Shown here in pieces: positions 26,866 to 35,837 of a stretch of DNA of 64,000 nt. Source of the stretch: Natronosalvus sp042663485 (GTDB lineage Archaea; Halobacteriota; Halobacteria; Halobacteriales; Natrialbaceae); the NCBI GenBank assembly GCA_042663485.1, contig JBHTAF010000001.1. One strand, 5' to 3'. The position numbers were made by a program, and so were the translations under genes. The number at the start of each line of letters is the position of its first letter. The stretch's first letter is position 1. Below the pieces are notes generated by a model. That model had not been told where the DNA came from. It saw nothing but the letters and a program-made list of their open reading frames with translations, and did no database searches.

Positions 26866-27630
26866 TCAGTCTCGGATCCGGACGAACCCGTCCTCGAAGA
26901 CTACACGATTCGGGATGACGTGTTCCCTCGAGTCCGACTCGATCTTCGTCACGAAGAGGTCCACCTCCTGGACGATCCCCGCGTGGTCGCCGATCTCGAC
27001 GCGATCGCCGATCCCGTAGGGCTGGTTGAGCAGCAGGTAAATGCCGACCGCACTCGAGACCAGGAAGTCCTTGAACGCGAACGCGCCGATCAGGACGAGG
27101 CCGGTGGTGTAGACGGTCAGGAGGATCAGAAGCGGCAAGACCGCCACGTTGATCTGGGCGAGCGCGATGAGAAAGGCGACGAAGAGGACGGAGTACTTGA
27201 CGACCCTGGGGATGATCGAGACCTCGGGGAGTTTGACCCCCCGAAGGTACTCGCTGACAGCCAGTTCGGCCTTATCGGCAACGACGAACCCGACGAGGAC
27301 GACGAGGACCGCGACGAACACCTGCGGAACGAACGTCCAGATGGTCTGCCAGAACGCCTCCGTCGGTAGGAGCTGGGCGATGTGAATCGCCGTTAGCAGG
27401 GCGATGCCGTAAATGAACCAGGAACTGAGACGGGCGACGATCTTGACCGTCGAGGTGCCGAGCGACTGGGCGGTTCGCTCGAACGGCGTTCCCTCGACGG
27501 CCTCCGGGACCTCGGCTGCCCGCAGGAGTTCTTCGTTCAGTCGACCGACGACGTATCCGACGACGAGGCCGAGAACCAGTACGGCCAGCGCTATCACGAC
27601 GGGTTCGTCGACGATCGTCTGTATCTCCAT
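26866..27630 (-). CDS. mscS: Small-conductance mechanosensitive channel (MscS family)
   Basis: A 254-residue membrane protein. After three or four TM helices comes the pore-lining region and the beta domain signature LNQPYGIGDRVEIGDHAGIVQEVDLFVTKI, diagnostic of MscS. It releases solutes on hypo-osmotic shock. Its ATG is one base from the stop of dacZ, so it is the second gene of a dacZ-mscS operon, which links c-di-AMP with turgor control. The C-terminal cytoplasmic domain is short. Confidence 0.9.
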   Translation of the reverse strand: MEIQTIVDEPVVIALAVLVLGLVVGYVVGRLNEELLRAAEVPEAVEGTPFERTAQSLGTSTVKIVARLSSWFIYGIALLTAIHIAQLLPTEAFWQTIWTFVPQVFVAVLVVLVGFVVADKAELAVSEYLRGVKLPEVSIIPRVVKYSVLFVAFLIALAQINVAVLPLLILLTVYTTGLVLIGAFAFKDFLVSSAVGIYLLLNQPYGIGDRVEIGDHAGIVQEVDLFVTKIESDSREHVIPNRVVFEDGFVRIRD

Positions 27631-27631
27631 G

Positions 27632-28444
27632 TCAGTACTCCTCCGGGTCGACCTCCAGAATAATCTCTCCGGCCTTGAACGCGCGCACCATCCCGTCGCT
27701 CTCGGAGAGGACGATCGCGATCGCGTTCGTATCTCGCGTAATCGCCCCGCCGGCCATGTGCCGGGCGCCCAGCCCCTTCGGGATGTCGACGCCCTCTGCG
27801 GAAGGCTCGAGGTAGCGGTACGCCGAGACGAGTTTGCCCGAGTCCGAGATGACGAACGCGCCGTCGAGCCGGGAGAACTCCTTGAGCATGACGTTCACAA
27901 TCGGATCGCCGACGTGGACGTGGGACTTCTCGAAGGGGTTGTACGAAAGCGGCCGGGACTTGTTCATCACTTTTCCGGCGTCGCCGACGATGAACAGCGC
28001 GCCGACGGGTTTGCCCTTCTGGCCCTTCTTCCCGAGTTCGACCGCCAGTTCGAGGACGGCCTTGATGACGTCGGGGTCGGCCCGCGATTTCGCGAAGAGG
28101 TTGTAGATACCCGACTGGTTGTCGATGTTCGCCCGGACCCGCGAGACGGTGTCGATGCCGTCGCCGAAGACGCTCGTCGCGCAGGCCAGTTCGTCGCCGT
28201 CCTCGATGATGCCCTGTTCCAGACCACCTTCGAGTCCGAACCGGATCCGCTCGGAGACGTCCTGGAACTCGAGGGGCAACTCAACGAACGTCTCGGCGCT
28301 GACGGTGTTTTCGGTCCCGACGACGATTACCTCGAGGTCGTCGACGGCCGCCAGGCGGTCGTAGTACGATCCGCTGGGCGCAAAGAGCGCGACCGCGTCG
28401 ACGTCCGAAAAGAGATCCCCAAATACGTCGCCTAGTTCGACCAT
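27632..28444 (-). CDS. dacZ: Diadenylate cyclase DacZ
   Basis: A 270-residue protein whose C-terminal half is a DisA_N domain: DGAFVISDSGKLVSA provides the DGA motif and GLGARHMAGGAITRDT the RHx motif for ATP condensation. The N-terminal half (FAPSGSYYDRLAAVDDLEVI) is the archaeal DacZ-specific regulatory region. It makes c-di-AMP from two ATP; in Haloferax the enzyme is essential and tied to osmotic balance. TTTATTC at about 28471-28477 lies about 30 bp before the start, suggesting a leaderless mRNA. Confidence 0.93.
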   Translation of the reverse strand: MVELGDVFGDLFSDVDAVALFAPSGSYYDRLAAVDDLEVIVVGTENTVSAETFVELPLEFQDVSERIRFGLEGGLEQGIIEDGDELACATSVFGDGIDTVSRVRANIDNQSGIYNLFAKSRADPDVIKAVLELAVELGKKGQKGKPVGALFIVGDAGKVMNKSRPLSYNPFEKSHVHVGDPIVNVMLKEFSRLDGAFVISDSGKLVSAYRYLEPSAEGVDIPKGLGARHMAGGAITRDTNAIAIVLSESDGMVRAFKAGEIILEVDPEEY

Positions 28445-28629
28445 TGTCTCTTACAAGCAGTTCGCGGCCGAATAAACGTTTTGGGCCGTCTGACGTACGT
28501 CCGCCGATTATTCGAGTTCGACTGGTCAATAATACAATGCCGCACGGTGAGATTTCCCGGAACCGCCCGAGTGAACGGCGATTCGGGCCAAAGAGTTATG
28601 CGGGCGCTGCGACAAGAGGTCACAATCGC

Positions 28630-29256
28630 ATGGTTGGTCGGCTGGAAACGGGTATCGACGTGCTTGATCGGAAGTTAGACGGCGGATTGCCCCCGGGTTG
28701 TGTCGTTGCCTACACCGCGAGCCCCGCCAGCCAGTCGGAACTGCTCCTGTACGAACTGACGGCCGCTCGCGGCACCCTGTACCTGACGACCGAGCGAACC
28801 GACGACACCGTCCGCCACGCCATCGAATCCTCGATGAGTCGAGTCGGCAGTCCCACCGTTCGCCAGGTCACCGAATCCGACCCACTCGAGGAAGCGACCC
28901 GCCTCATCAGCGCCCTGCCCGACGGCGCGAACCTCATCATCGACACGATGGACGTCCTCGAGCGCGCCAACGGCGACGCCTACCTCGAGTTTCTCAACGA
29001 CCTCAAGTCCCACATGCTCGAGACTGGCTCGATCGCCGTCCTTCACTGTCTCAAGCGCCCCAACCCGCCGGACAACCGTCCGACTACCGAACACGTGGCC
29101 GACGCGGTCTTCGATCTGCGAACCTCCCTCGACGGAACCGAAATCGAGAACCACCTGGCGATCCCGAAGTTCCGTGGTGGCGGCGCCTCCCCGGAGATCA
29201 TCAAGCTCCAGCTCTCCGAACGGGTCGAGATCGACACGAGTCGGGACATCGCGTGA
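28630..29256 (+). CDS. RecA-superfamily (RAD55/KaiC-like) protein without a Walker A loop
   Basis: A 208-residue protein starting MVGRLETGIDVLDRKLDGGL, the usual entry to RAD55/KaiC/GvpD-type domains. Where a GxxGxGKT loop is expected it reads YTASPASQSELLLYEL, with no Lys or Gly pattern, while the Walker B-like strand LIIDTMDVLER is intact. Haloarchaeal annotations often call relatives HTR-like proteins. It is likely a nucleotide-independent regulatory or scaffold protein. The start follows GAGTTATGC about 30 bp upstream, consistent with a leaderless promoter; a start at 28444 would include that region and is rejected. Confidence 0.78.
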   Translation: MVGRLETGIDVLDRKLDGGLPPGCVVAYTASPASQSELLLYELTAARGTLYLTTERTDDTVRHAIESSMSRVGSPTVRQVTESDPLEEATRLISALPDGANLIIDTMDVLERANGDAYLEFLNDLKSHMLETGSIAVLHCLKRPNPPDNRPTTEHVADAVFDLRTSLDGTEIENHLAIPKFRGGGASPEIIKLQLSERVEIDTSRDIA

Positions 29257-29363
29257 CGACGGATGCTTTTACGGACGGTTCGGGTCTCGAGAGCGGGCCA
29301 CTCGAGTCTCGGCAGCGCGCGATTCAACTCTCGAGAACGAGCTACCCGTGTCTCAGCAACGGA

Positions 29364-30419
29364 CTACCCGAGGTCGACCTCGGTGAACTCGAACCGGGCG
29401 CCACCATCTCCACTCTCGGCGAGCACCCACTCCCAGTCGTAGATCGCAGCTAGCTGCGTGACGAGCGTCAGGCCGAGCCCGGTCCCGCGTGAACTCGTCG
29501 TAAATCCCGGTTCGACGACCTGGCTGTGCGTCTCAGGCGGGATACCGGGGCCGTCGTCCTCGACGAAGAAGCCGTCCTCGAGGTCGCCGACGCGAACGGT
29601 CACGCCCTCGTGAGCGTGTTCCAAGCTGTTTTGGAAGAGGTTCGCCAGCAGATAATGCAGGTGCACCGCGTCGCCGCGGATCGATCGGTCGGTGTCGAGG
29701 ACGAGCGTGGCCGTCGCCGTTTCCTCGGTGGCGTCCCACGCCTGCTCGGCCACGGCCGCGAGGTCGACCCGTTCCTCGTCGACGTGGATGGGCGATTCAC
29801 CGACGATAACGAGGAGGATGTCGATCATCTCCTCGATACGCTCGTGGGCGAGTGCCACCTGTCTGGCGGCGTCTTCGTCCCGCGGACGGGACTGGTCGTG
29901 GTAGCCTTTCGCGATCGTCAATGGGTTCCGCAGTTCGTGGGCGAGCATGCCCGCGAAGCTCTCCAGTCGATTGTTCTGGTAGGCGAGTTCCTGGCTCCGT
30001 TGCTCGGCCTCCCGTGCTCGAGTTCGCGCCTGTGCATCGTAGACGCCCATTCCGAACCCGGCGAGGGCGCTCAGTGCAGTGAGGATCAGCACGTTCGGAA
30101 CGACGCTCGTCAGGTCGCTGACGAGACTCGAGGTGGCGATAATCGTGACCATGACCCCGATCGCGCCGAGACACCAGCCGGCGATCCGGCCGTAGAGCGC
30201 CGCGTGAATGGTCGATTGTGGCAATCGATAGCCGCCGTAGAGCAGAACCAGTCCTGGCATAGCCGTCAGGACGACGACCATCAGGAGGGCGCCCCGTGGG
30301 AGCTCGTCGCTCCCAGGAAAAACGATGGGGAGGACGGACAACACGACGTACGCGACGCCGAGCGCCATCACGACGCGCTGGCCGTCGGCTACCGAACGTA
30401 CTGGGAGGACGTGCCGCAT
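29364..30419 (-). CDS. Membrane sensor histidine kinase
   Basis: A 351-residue protein. About four TM helices span residues 12-125 without a recognisable extracellular sensor domain. A coiled-coil linker leads to the HisKA box with H161 in MLAHELRNPLTIA. The HATPase domain shows the N box LLANLFQNSLEHA, the G1 box VEDDGPGIPP and the GLGLTLV loop. No response regulator is adjacent, so it is an orphan kinase. The 3' end is convergent with the KaiC-like gene. Confidence 0.88.
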   Translation of the reverse strand: MRHVLPVRSVADGQRVVMALGVAYVVLSVLPIVFPGSDELPRGALLMVVVLTAMPGLVLLYGGYRLPQSTIHAALYGRIAGWCLGAIGVMVTIIATSSLVSDLTSVVPNVLILTALSALAGFGMGVYDAQARTRAREAEQRSQELAYQNNRLESFAGMLAHELRNPLTIAKGYHDQSRPRDEDAARQVALAHERIEEMIDILLVIVGESPIHVDEERVDLAAVAEQAWDATEETATATLVLDTDRSIRGDAVHLHYLLANLFQNSLEHAHEGVTVRVGDLEDGFFVEDDGPGIPPETHSQVVEPGFTTSSRGTGLGLTLVTQLAAIYDWEWVLAESGDGGARFEFTEVDLG

Positions 30420-30523
30420 TGTCGTCTACAAAAAAGTGGACGACTATCACAGTATCGGCCGACCAGTACGTCCGCTCGAGAAGTCACGAACCACAGGACA
30501 GCGACCGCTGCTGGGGTTCGAAG

Positions 30524-30536
30524 AATCGAAAAACTG
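30524..30536 (-). terminator. T-run after the FKBP gene
   Basis: On the minus strand CCCAGTTTTTCGATTC follows the stop codon of the FKBP isomerase by a few bases, a plausible archaeal terminator. Confidence 0.4.
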
Positions 30537-30539
30537 GGC

Positions 30540-31544
30540 TTACTCGTCGTTGGCTTCGACTTCGGCTTCGAGTTCCTCGACGATTTCGTCGGCGTCGACG
30601 TCGGCGTCCTCGAGCGCGGCCTCGATGTCGGCCTCGTCGCCAGCGCCGGCACCACCCATGCCGCCCATCATGCCACCCATACCGCCCATCATGCCGCCCA
30701 TCCCCTCGATGACTTCCTGGACGATGACGCGGTCGACGCCGACCTTGTCCATGACGTCCTGTGCGATCTGTTGCTTCTGGAACATCCACTGCTGGTTCAT
30801 CGCCATCTGGGGCGTGGACTCGACGTAGAGGGTCTTCTTCTCGACAACTTCGGTTTCGAACTCGGGTTCGGCGTCTTCGTCTTCCTCGTCATCGTCGTCG
30901 GACTCGATGGGAACCTCTTCTTCGACCTCGTCGGTTTCGATCCAGAGGTCGGGCTCCGTCTCGAGGTACATCCCGAAGAGACCAGCGGCCTGCTCCTCGC
31001 GGTCGTCGACTTCCTCGACGACCTCGTACTCGTACTCGACGTCCTCTCCGGCGAGGGGGTGATTGAAGTCGACGCGGGCGCGCCCGCCGACGATGGTACT
31101 GATGTAGCCGTGACGGCCGTCGATGTGGACGTGCGCGCCGGGGTAGCGGTCGTCCTCGTCGATCTTGTCCGCGCTGATCGTCTCGACGGCGTCGTTGTCG
31201 TACTCGCCGAAGGCCTCCTCGGCGGGGATGGTAACCTCGCCCTCCTCACCGGCTTCGCTGCCGATGATGGCGTCCTCGACGGCGCCGAAGATGTGGCCCT
31301 CTCCGAGGACGATCGTTCGCGGGGCGAACTCTCGATCCTGGGCGTCGACGCCCTCCTCCTCAGCGACCTCGGCGTCGGTCGTGTCGACGAGCTGGTCACC
31401 CTCGACGGTGCGAGCGGTGTAGGCGATCTTCACGAAGTCACCGGGCTGGAACCCGCTCTCGGGCTCGCTCTCCTCGGCTTCGGTGTCTTCGGCTTCCGTT
31501 TCGACGTCATCGGCCGATGTCTCGGCCTCCTCTTCCTCGGTCAT
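30540..31544 (-). CDS. FKBP-type peptidyl-prolyl cis-trans isomerase (SlyD-like, long)
   Basis: About 334 residues. After an acidic leader, GFQPGDFVKIAYTARTVEGD opens an FKBP domain; EGHIFGAVEDAIIGSEAGEEGEVTIPAEEAFGE-type motifs (broken here by length) and the IF insert with HVHIDGRHGYISTIV and VDFNHPLAG are the SlyD architecture. The C-terminal 100 residues are an extra alpha/acidic region with a Gly-Met repeat (GMGGMMGGMGG) at about 290-310. It catalyses prolyl isomerisation and has chaperone activity. The start at MTEEEEAETS was chosen over an ATG four codons earlier. Confidence 0.88.
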   Translation of the reverse strand: MTEEEEAETSADDVETEAEDTEAEESEPESGFQPGDFVKIAYTARTVEGDQLVDTTDAEVAEEEGVDAQDREFAPRTIVLGEGHIFGAVEDAIIGSEAGEEGEVTIPAEEAFGEYDNDAVETISADKIDEDDRYPGAHVHIDGRHGYISTIVGGRARVDFNHPLAGEDVEYEYEVVEEVDDREEQAAGLFGMYLETEPDLWIETDEVEEEVPIESDDDDEEDEDAEPEFETEVVEKKTLYVESTPQMAMNQQWMFQKQQIAQDVMDKVGVDRVIVQEVIEGMGGMMGGMGGMMGGMGGAGAGDEADIEAALEDADVDADEIVEELEAEVEANDE

Positions 31545-31709
31545 ACGTGGTACCATCAGCCGTCCGCATTTAAGACCGACGTTTTCGTTCGGGCGCTCGG
31601 TTTCCGCTCGTTACCAGTTCCTTCCCGCTCGAACACCGAGTTCGTGACCGAGAGCGAGAGTCAACCGTGGAACGACACGTTCCTATGGCTCCCGGCCCTC
31701 GAGCGACGT

Positions 31710-32303
31710 ATGTACGAAGTCGAACTCAAGGTCGAGGTTCCCGCGACTCTCGAGCCGGTCCGAGCGCGTCTCGAGGCCCTCGGTGCGACGCACGAGGCGA
31801 CGGTCGTCCAAGCGGATACCTACTACGACGCCCCTCACCGGTCGTTCGCCAAGTCCGACGAGGCGCTTCGCATTCGGCGAGAGACGGAAGACGACTCAGA
31901 TACCGACGCTGATGCCGACACCGCCGTCGCCATCCACGACGTCGACCACGAGGCTCGAGTGACCTACAAAGGGCCGCTGCTCGAAGACGACTCGAAGACC
32001 CGTACCGAACACGAAACGGCCGTTGGCGACGGCGAGACGATGGACGCCGCGCTCACGGAGCTCGGCTTCGAGCCCGTCGCGACGGTCGAGAAACGCCGCG
32101 AGCGCTACTCGCTCGAGGGGTACACCGTCACGCTCGACGCAGTCGAGGGGGCCGGCGAGTTCGTCGAGGTGGAGGCCGACGCCGAGACTGAAGCCGAGAT
32201 CGAGGCGGTTCGTGAGGGAGCGGCAACGATTCTCGAACGTCTCGACCTCGATCCTGCGGCACAGCTTCGAACGTCGTACCTGGAGCTCTTACTCGAGGGA
32301 TGA
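31710..32303 (+). CDS. CYTH domain protein (CyaB/class IV adenylate cyclase-like)
   Basis: A 197-residue protein with the diagnostic N-terminal EVELKVEVP (ExExK motif). Basic and acidic residues lining the tunnel follow in YYDAPHRSF, ALRIRRE, VTYKGP, VEKRRERY and VTLDAVEG-EFVEVE. CyaB-like archaeal proteins bind triphosphorylated substrates; most are triphosphatases rather than proven cyclases. An acidic Asp/Thr insertion lies after RRETEDDSDTDAD. A longer frame reaching far upstream is an artefact of the GC-rich opposite strand. Confidence 0.85.
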   Translation: MYEVELKVEVPATLEPVRARLEALGATHEATVVQADTYYDAPHRSFAKSDEALRIRRETEDDSDTDADADTAVAIHDVDHEARVTYKGPLLEDDSKTRTEHETAVGDGETMDAALTELGFEPVATVEKRRERYSLEGYTVTLDAVEGAGEFVEVEADAETEAEIEAVREGAATILERLDLDPAAQLRTSYLELLLEG

Positions 32304-32381
32304 GCGGGGTGGAAGAGCGGAGAAAGGATTGCGAAAAGGCGGTTCAGCAGCTGGCGCGGGACGAGTTGTGAAACAGGCGAT

Positions 32382-32969
32382 TCAGTCGGCCGTCGCGGCC
32401 TCGGCGTGGCTGATGTCCGTTCCGAGCAGGTCGAGGAACTCCGCAAGCCACTCGGCGTGGTCGGGCCAGGCCTGGCCGGTGACGAGGTTGCCGTCGCGGA
32501 CGACACCGTCGACCCACGAACAGCCAGCAGCCTCACACTCCGCGCGGACCGCCGGGTACGAGGTCATCTCGTAGCCCTCGAGGACGTCCGCCGCGGCGAG
32601 AATCTGCGGGCCGTGACAGAGCGTCGCCACGGGTTTGTCTTCCTCGAAGAAGTGCTGGACGGCGTCGATGACCTCGTCGTAGGTCCGGAGGTACTCCGGC
32701 GCGCGGCCGCCGGGGACGCAGAGTGCGTCGTAGTCGGCAGGGTCGATCTCGTCCATCGTCGCGTTCAACTCGAAGTCGTGACCGCGCTCCTCGAGGTACG
32801 TCTGATCGCCGCGGAAGTCGTGAATCGCCGTCTTGACCGTCTCGCCCGCGTCTTTGTCCGGACACACGGCGTCGACGTCGTGGCCGACCATCTGCAACGC
32901 CTGGAACGGGACCATTATCTCGAGGTCTTCGCCGAAGTCGCCGACGATCATGAGGATGTCTTTGCCCAT
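32382..32969 (-). CDS. DJ-1/PfpI family protein
   Basis: About 195 residues starting MGKDILMIVGDFGEDLEIMV. The nucleophile elbow ATLCHGPQIL contains the conserved Cys followed by His, and the upstream Glu in GDFGEDLE fits the DJ-1/PfpI catalytic set. Members are intracellular proteases, deglycases or stress proteins; the biochemical role in haloarchaea is not settled. It appears monocistronic. Confidence 0.88.
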   Translation of the reverse strand: MGKDILMIVGDFGEDLEIMVPFQALQMVGHDVDAVCPDKDAGETVKTAIHDFRGDQTYLEERGHDFELNATMDEIDPADYDALCVPGGRAPEYLRTYDEVIDAVQHFFEEDKPVATLCHGPQILAAADVLEGYEMTSYPAVRAECEAAGCSWVDGVVRDGNLVTGQAWPDHAEWLAEFLDLLGTDISHAEAATAD

Positions 32970-33087
32970 TGGGAACACCGGAGTCGTGTACGGCCTCGAG
33001 TGTTATAAGTTCACAACTCACAGGGGAAACGATTCCGACGTGTCGACCGGGGTGACCGTTCCTGCCAATGTTCACAGACGCCGCCGA

Positions 33088-33633
33088 CTACCGCTCTCGC
33101 CACGCCTCGCGAAGGAGGCCGTACTGAATCATATCGCGGTACGCGCCGTCGATGAACCGATCACGACGGATCCGCCCCTCCTCCTCGAAACCCAGCGACT
33201 CGAGCAGGCCTCGAGAGGCGTCGTTGAAGTCGAAGACGCCGGCGCCGACGGCGGGGTGATCGTAGACGCGAAAGACGTAGTCGACGACGAGCGAGACGGC
33301 CTCGGAGCCGTACCCCTGACCGTGGTACGCTGGCGAGAGCCAGTAGCCCAGTTCCGGTCGTCGGTAGTGGGCGTCGCCGACGTAGACGACGCCGAGTCGC
33401 TCCACGTCGTCCTCGTCGGGTTGACCCGGCCGCCCGTCGTCGAGGCAGACGAGAAACTGGTCGCTGTCGTCGTCATCGGTGGAGATTTCTACTTGCTCTT
33501 GATTCCGGAGGGGGTTACCGATCGGATACCTGATCTCGGGGTTGGCGAACGCCCGCTGGAGAAACGGAACATCTTCGCGTTCCACCGTGCGAAGCGTGAC
33601 TCGCTCACTGCTCGTGATGCGTGCACCCGGCAT
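33088..33633 (-). CDS. GNAT N-acetyltransferase (RimJ/RimL type)
   Basis: A 181-residue protein starting MPGARITSSERVTLRTVERE. LGYWLSPAYHGQGYGSEAVSL is the acetyl-CoA-binding motif A (Q/R-x-x-G-x-G/A), and a DFNDASRGLLESLGFEEEG segment is motif B. The resemblance is to RimJ/RimL/Rim-like enzymes that acetylate protein N-termini or small molecules. Substrate unknown. Confidence 0.85.
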   Translation of the reverse strand: MPGARITSSERVTLRTVEREDVPFLQRAFANPEIRYPIGNPLRNQEQVEISTDDDDSDQFLVCLDDGRPGQPDEDDVERLGVVYVGDAHYRRPELGYWLSPAYHGQGYGSEAVSLVVDYVFRVYDHPAVGAGVFDFNDASRGLLESLGFEEEGRIRRDRFIDGAYRDMIQYGLLREAWRER

Positions 33634-33766
33634 ACGTTGACGGATCGATGCCTCGACAATAGGTCTTCTGGGGACCGAATACCTGGACAGTGGAAACGAG
33701 CGATCAGCGCCCGTTCGTCGTGATCGGGTTCGGCTGCTCGAGAATGATACTCTCCTTAGAGGTTTT

Positions 33767-33883
33767 GGGCTCTGTTGAACCCCTCAGAAGTTGATAGAAA
33801 CTGTGTGCTGAATACACGACGTGTATTTGCATGAAGTTCAACATGTGTTCGGGTTTAGTACGGATGACGAGGGGATAGAGCCC
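33767..33883. mobile_element. Possible IS-end or MITE-like remnant
   Basis: This 117-bp segment begins GGGCTCTGTTGAAC and ends AGAGCCC, a 7-bp terminal inverted repeat, with an inner inverted pair GTTGAAC/GTTCAAC and an AATACAC-GAC-GTGTATT hairpin at its centre. GGCTCTGTTGAA resembles insertion-sequence end sequences, but no transposase is present. It sits at the start of a lower-GC patch. The call is tentative. Confidence 0.4.
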
Positions 33884-33916
33884 TTAGTACACAATTGAAG
33901 TTTCAGCGCCAATGAT

Positions 33917-34507
33917 TTGGCTCTCGATGTCCATCTCTGCCAAATGGGACAAACAGGAATTCCCCTGGCTGAAGTAGCCCGGAATTGGCTCCGTCGTGAA
34001 AATAAAAAACTCTATCGAGACTTTGACTTTGAGCGGAAGGAAGCGGAGTGGGAGCTCGTTGGGGAACTACTCTGTCAGTGCCCGTTTCAGGCCGCATTCA
34101 TTTGGCAACATCATATCACGTGGTATGCAGCGGAGCTGGATAAGACGGAATTTCTACGTCTCAAAGTAATTGACGGACCAGCAGACAGCTCGTGGCGAAA
34201 GCTCTCGCCAGATAACACGATACGAGGGGCCGCAAAGCGTATCGTCGAGTCGGAATTACCGGACACGTTCGAAGATATTGACGTAGCCCATATCAAGCGG
34301 CTCGCTGACAGCTTCGAAACGACGACGCACGAGGAACGATTAACACTCTTTCAACCCGACCCCGATGAAGCGTCGATTGTCGTGGACGGGAACCACTATT
34401 CGACGGCGAAGGCGATTCATCAGATCCGAAGTGGCGCGTACGACCCACAACCAGTCTATCTCGGGGTTCGTCAAGACTGCACGATACACGACGATGGTTA
34501 CTCGTAG
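33917..34507 (+). CDS. Orphan hypothetical protein
   Basis: A 196-residue frame starting at TTG 33917; the first ATG (M10) is at 33944. I recognise no family. The N-terminal third is Trp/Arg/Lys-rich (VARNWLRRENKKLYRDFDFE), unusual for an acidic haloarchaeal proteome, and it carries Cys pairs in LLCQCPF. Base composition is lower in GC than the neighbours. It follows the IS-like remnant and overlaps the convergent DUF1428 gene by 10 bp. The absence of a clear ATG start suggests either a truncated gene or start at 33944. Confidence 0.45.
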   Translation: MALDVHLCQMGQTGIPLAEVARNWLRRENKKLYRDFDFERKEAEWELVGELLCQCPFQAAFIWQHHITWYAAELDKTEFLRLKVIDGPADSSWRKLSPDNTIRGAAKRIVESELPDTFEDIDVAHIKRLADSFETTTHEERLTLFQPDPDEASIVVDGNHYSTAKAIHQIRSGAYDPQPVYLGVRQDCTIHDDGYS

Positions 34508-34875
34508 CTGACGAGTGAACGGAAACCACCGTACGCCATGCGCTCCGGATCGAAGGGCATCTCCTCTCCGTAGTTGTCGGAGTCCATTGTAGGATCTTCC
34601 ATCACCTTCGCGTTCACTTCGTCGCGGTGATCCCGCGACTCGAAGACGATAAATGAAAACACGACCGTCTCGTCGTCCCCTGTGTCTGCGAGTTGTGGGA
34701 AGGTTACCATCGGCATGCCGTCCATGTCGGGCTCCATGTCGTCTCCGACCCCTTCGAAATACTCGAGAGCGCCGTGTTCGATCCAGAGCTTTCCGGCCTC
34801 GCTGGCCATTTCACGGTATGCATCGAGCTGTTCGTTCAGGATCGGGATGACGAATCCATCGACGTATCGTTCCAT
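34498..34875 (-). CDS. DUF1428 family protein
   Basis: A 125-residue protein: MERYVDGFVIPILNEQLDAY, then KLWIEHGALEYFE and VVFSFIVFESRDHRDEVN. This is the YbaA/DUF1428 pattern, a dimeric ferredoxin-like-fold protein of unknown function. The segment FDPERMAYGGFRSLV at the C-terminus is conserved. It is usually monocistronic, as here. Confidence 0.85.
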   Translation of the reverse strand: MERYVDGFVIPILNEQLDAYREMASEAGKLWIEHGALEYFEGVGDDMEPDMDGMPMVTFPQLADTGDDETVVFSFIVFESRDHRDEVNAKVMEDPTMDSDNYGEEMPFDPERMAYGGFRSLVSYE

Positions 34876-35194
34876 AGCTTTCGTAAGGAGGACATGAGAG
34901 GAGTTGAACTTTTTTGCACCAATCTAGAGCTATCTCAAAAACGAATCTTGCTCTGCTCCATACATTCTCTCTATTCAGCATAGCTCCGCTAAACTATCAC
35001 TAATTGAGGATTTCGACGGCGCCAGGTTTTACTGAACCTCGCTGGCAGAGGTGCTCCACGAAAGGATACGGTCATTACTGCTGTACAACTCACGCAAATA
35101 CTGGGTGGGGAAATGATGGTGGTCGTAAGAGATACTCGTGTATGCATCACCTCGCCGGACGGTACTTTTGGTGCATGGTTCCGTATTCCCGCAA
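34876..35194. other. Intergenic stretch without a supported gene
   Basis: About 320 bp between DUF1428 and the GNAT gene, lower in GC, with A/T runs such as CTTTTTTGC near 34910. Short open frames here have no family resemblance. The DUF1428 and GNAT promoters must lie within it, since both genes are transcribed away from it; I see no repeat. Confidence 0.4.
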
Positions 35195-35791
35195 ATGGAA
35201 CCGACAATTCGGCTGGCAACGGAGGGGGATGCAGATGCTATTACAGCGATTTATACCCCGATCGTCGAAAAGACGCACATTTCGTTTGAAACTCATCCCC
35301 CGACCGTCGAAGAGATGGCTCAACGCATCCGAAATACTGTGGAACGATTGCCGTGGCTGGTGTGTGAGTACGACGGCCAAATAACGGGCTACGCGTACGC
35401 GAGCACGCACAACGAGCGCCCAGCGTACCAGTGGGCAGTCGACGTCTCCGTGTACGTGAACGAGGCCTGGCAACGGAAGGGAATTGCGAGCGCGCTCTAC
35501 GAATCGCTCTTCGCGCTCCTGGACCTGCAGGGATTGCGCAATGCGTACGCTGTAATCGCACTACCGAACCCTCGGAGCGTCGCGTTTCACGAATCGCGTG
35601 GATTCGAAAAAGTCGGTGTGTACCGCAACGTTGGATACAAGAACGGAACGTGGCGTGATGTGGGACACTGGGAATTACCGGTTCAGTCCCTTGGGGCACC
35701 CCCATCGCCACCGACTCCTCTCGAGGAACTCCGGAACACCGACGGATACACCAGTGCGCTCCTGACAGGTGAATCGTCGCTTCGATCGTGA
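35195..35791 (+). CDS. GNAT acetyltransferase, phosphinothricin/MnaT type
   Basis: About 198 residues starting MEPTIRLATEGDADAITAIY. HISFETHPPTVEEMAQRI, the acetyl-CoA loop EAWQRKGIASALYESL and NPRSVAFHESRGFEKVGVYR match the PAT/Bar/MnaT group, which acetylates methionine sulfone/sulfoximine-like compounds. The C-terminal 30 residues are a Pro/Leu-rich extension with no homologue that I recognise. An upstream ATG at 35138 would add a leader outside the family and is disfavoured. Confidence 0.85.
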   Translation: MEPTIRLATEGDADAITAIYTPIVEKTHISFETHPPTVEEMAQRIRNTVERLPWLVCEYDGQITGYAYASTHNERPAYQWAVDVSVYVNEAWQRKGIASALYESLFALLDLQGLRNAYAVIALPNPRSVAFHESRGFEKVGVYRNVGYKNGTWRDVGHWELPVQSLGAPPSPPTPLEELRNTDGYTSALLTGESSLRS

Positions 35792-35837
35792 TTTCTCCGT
35801 TTTAGCACACCTGCGACTCGAGCGAACTGCTCCTCGA

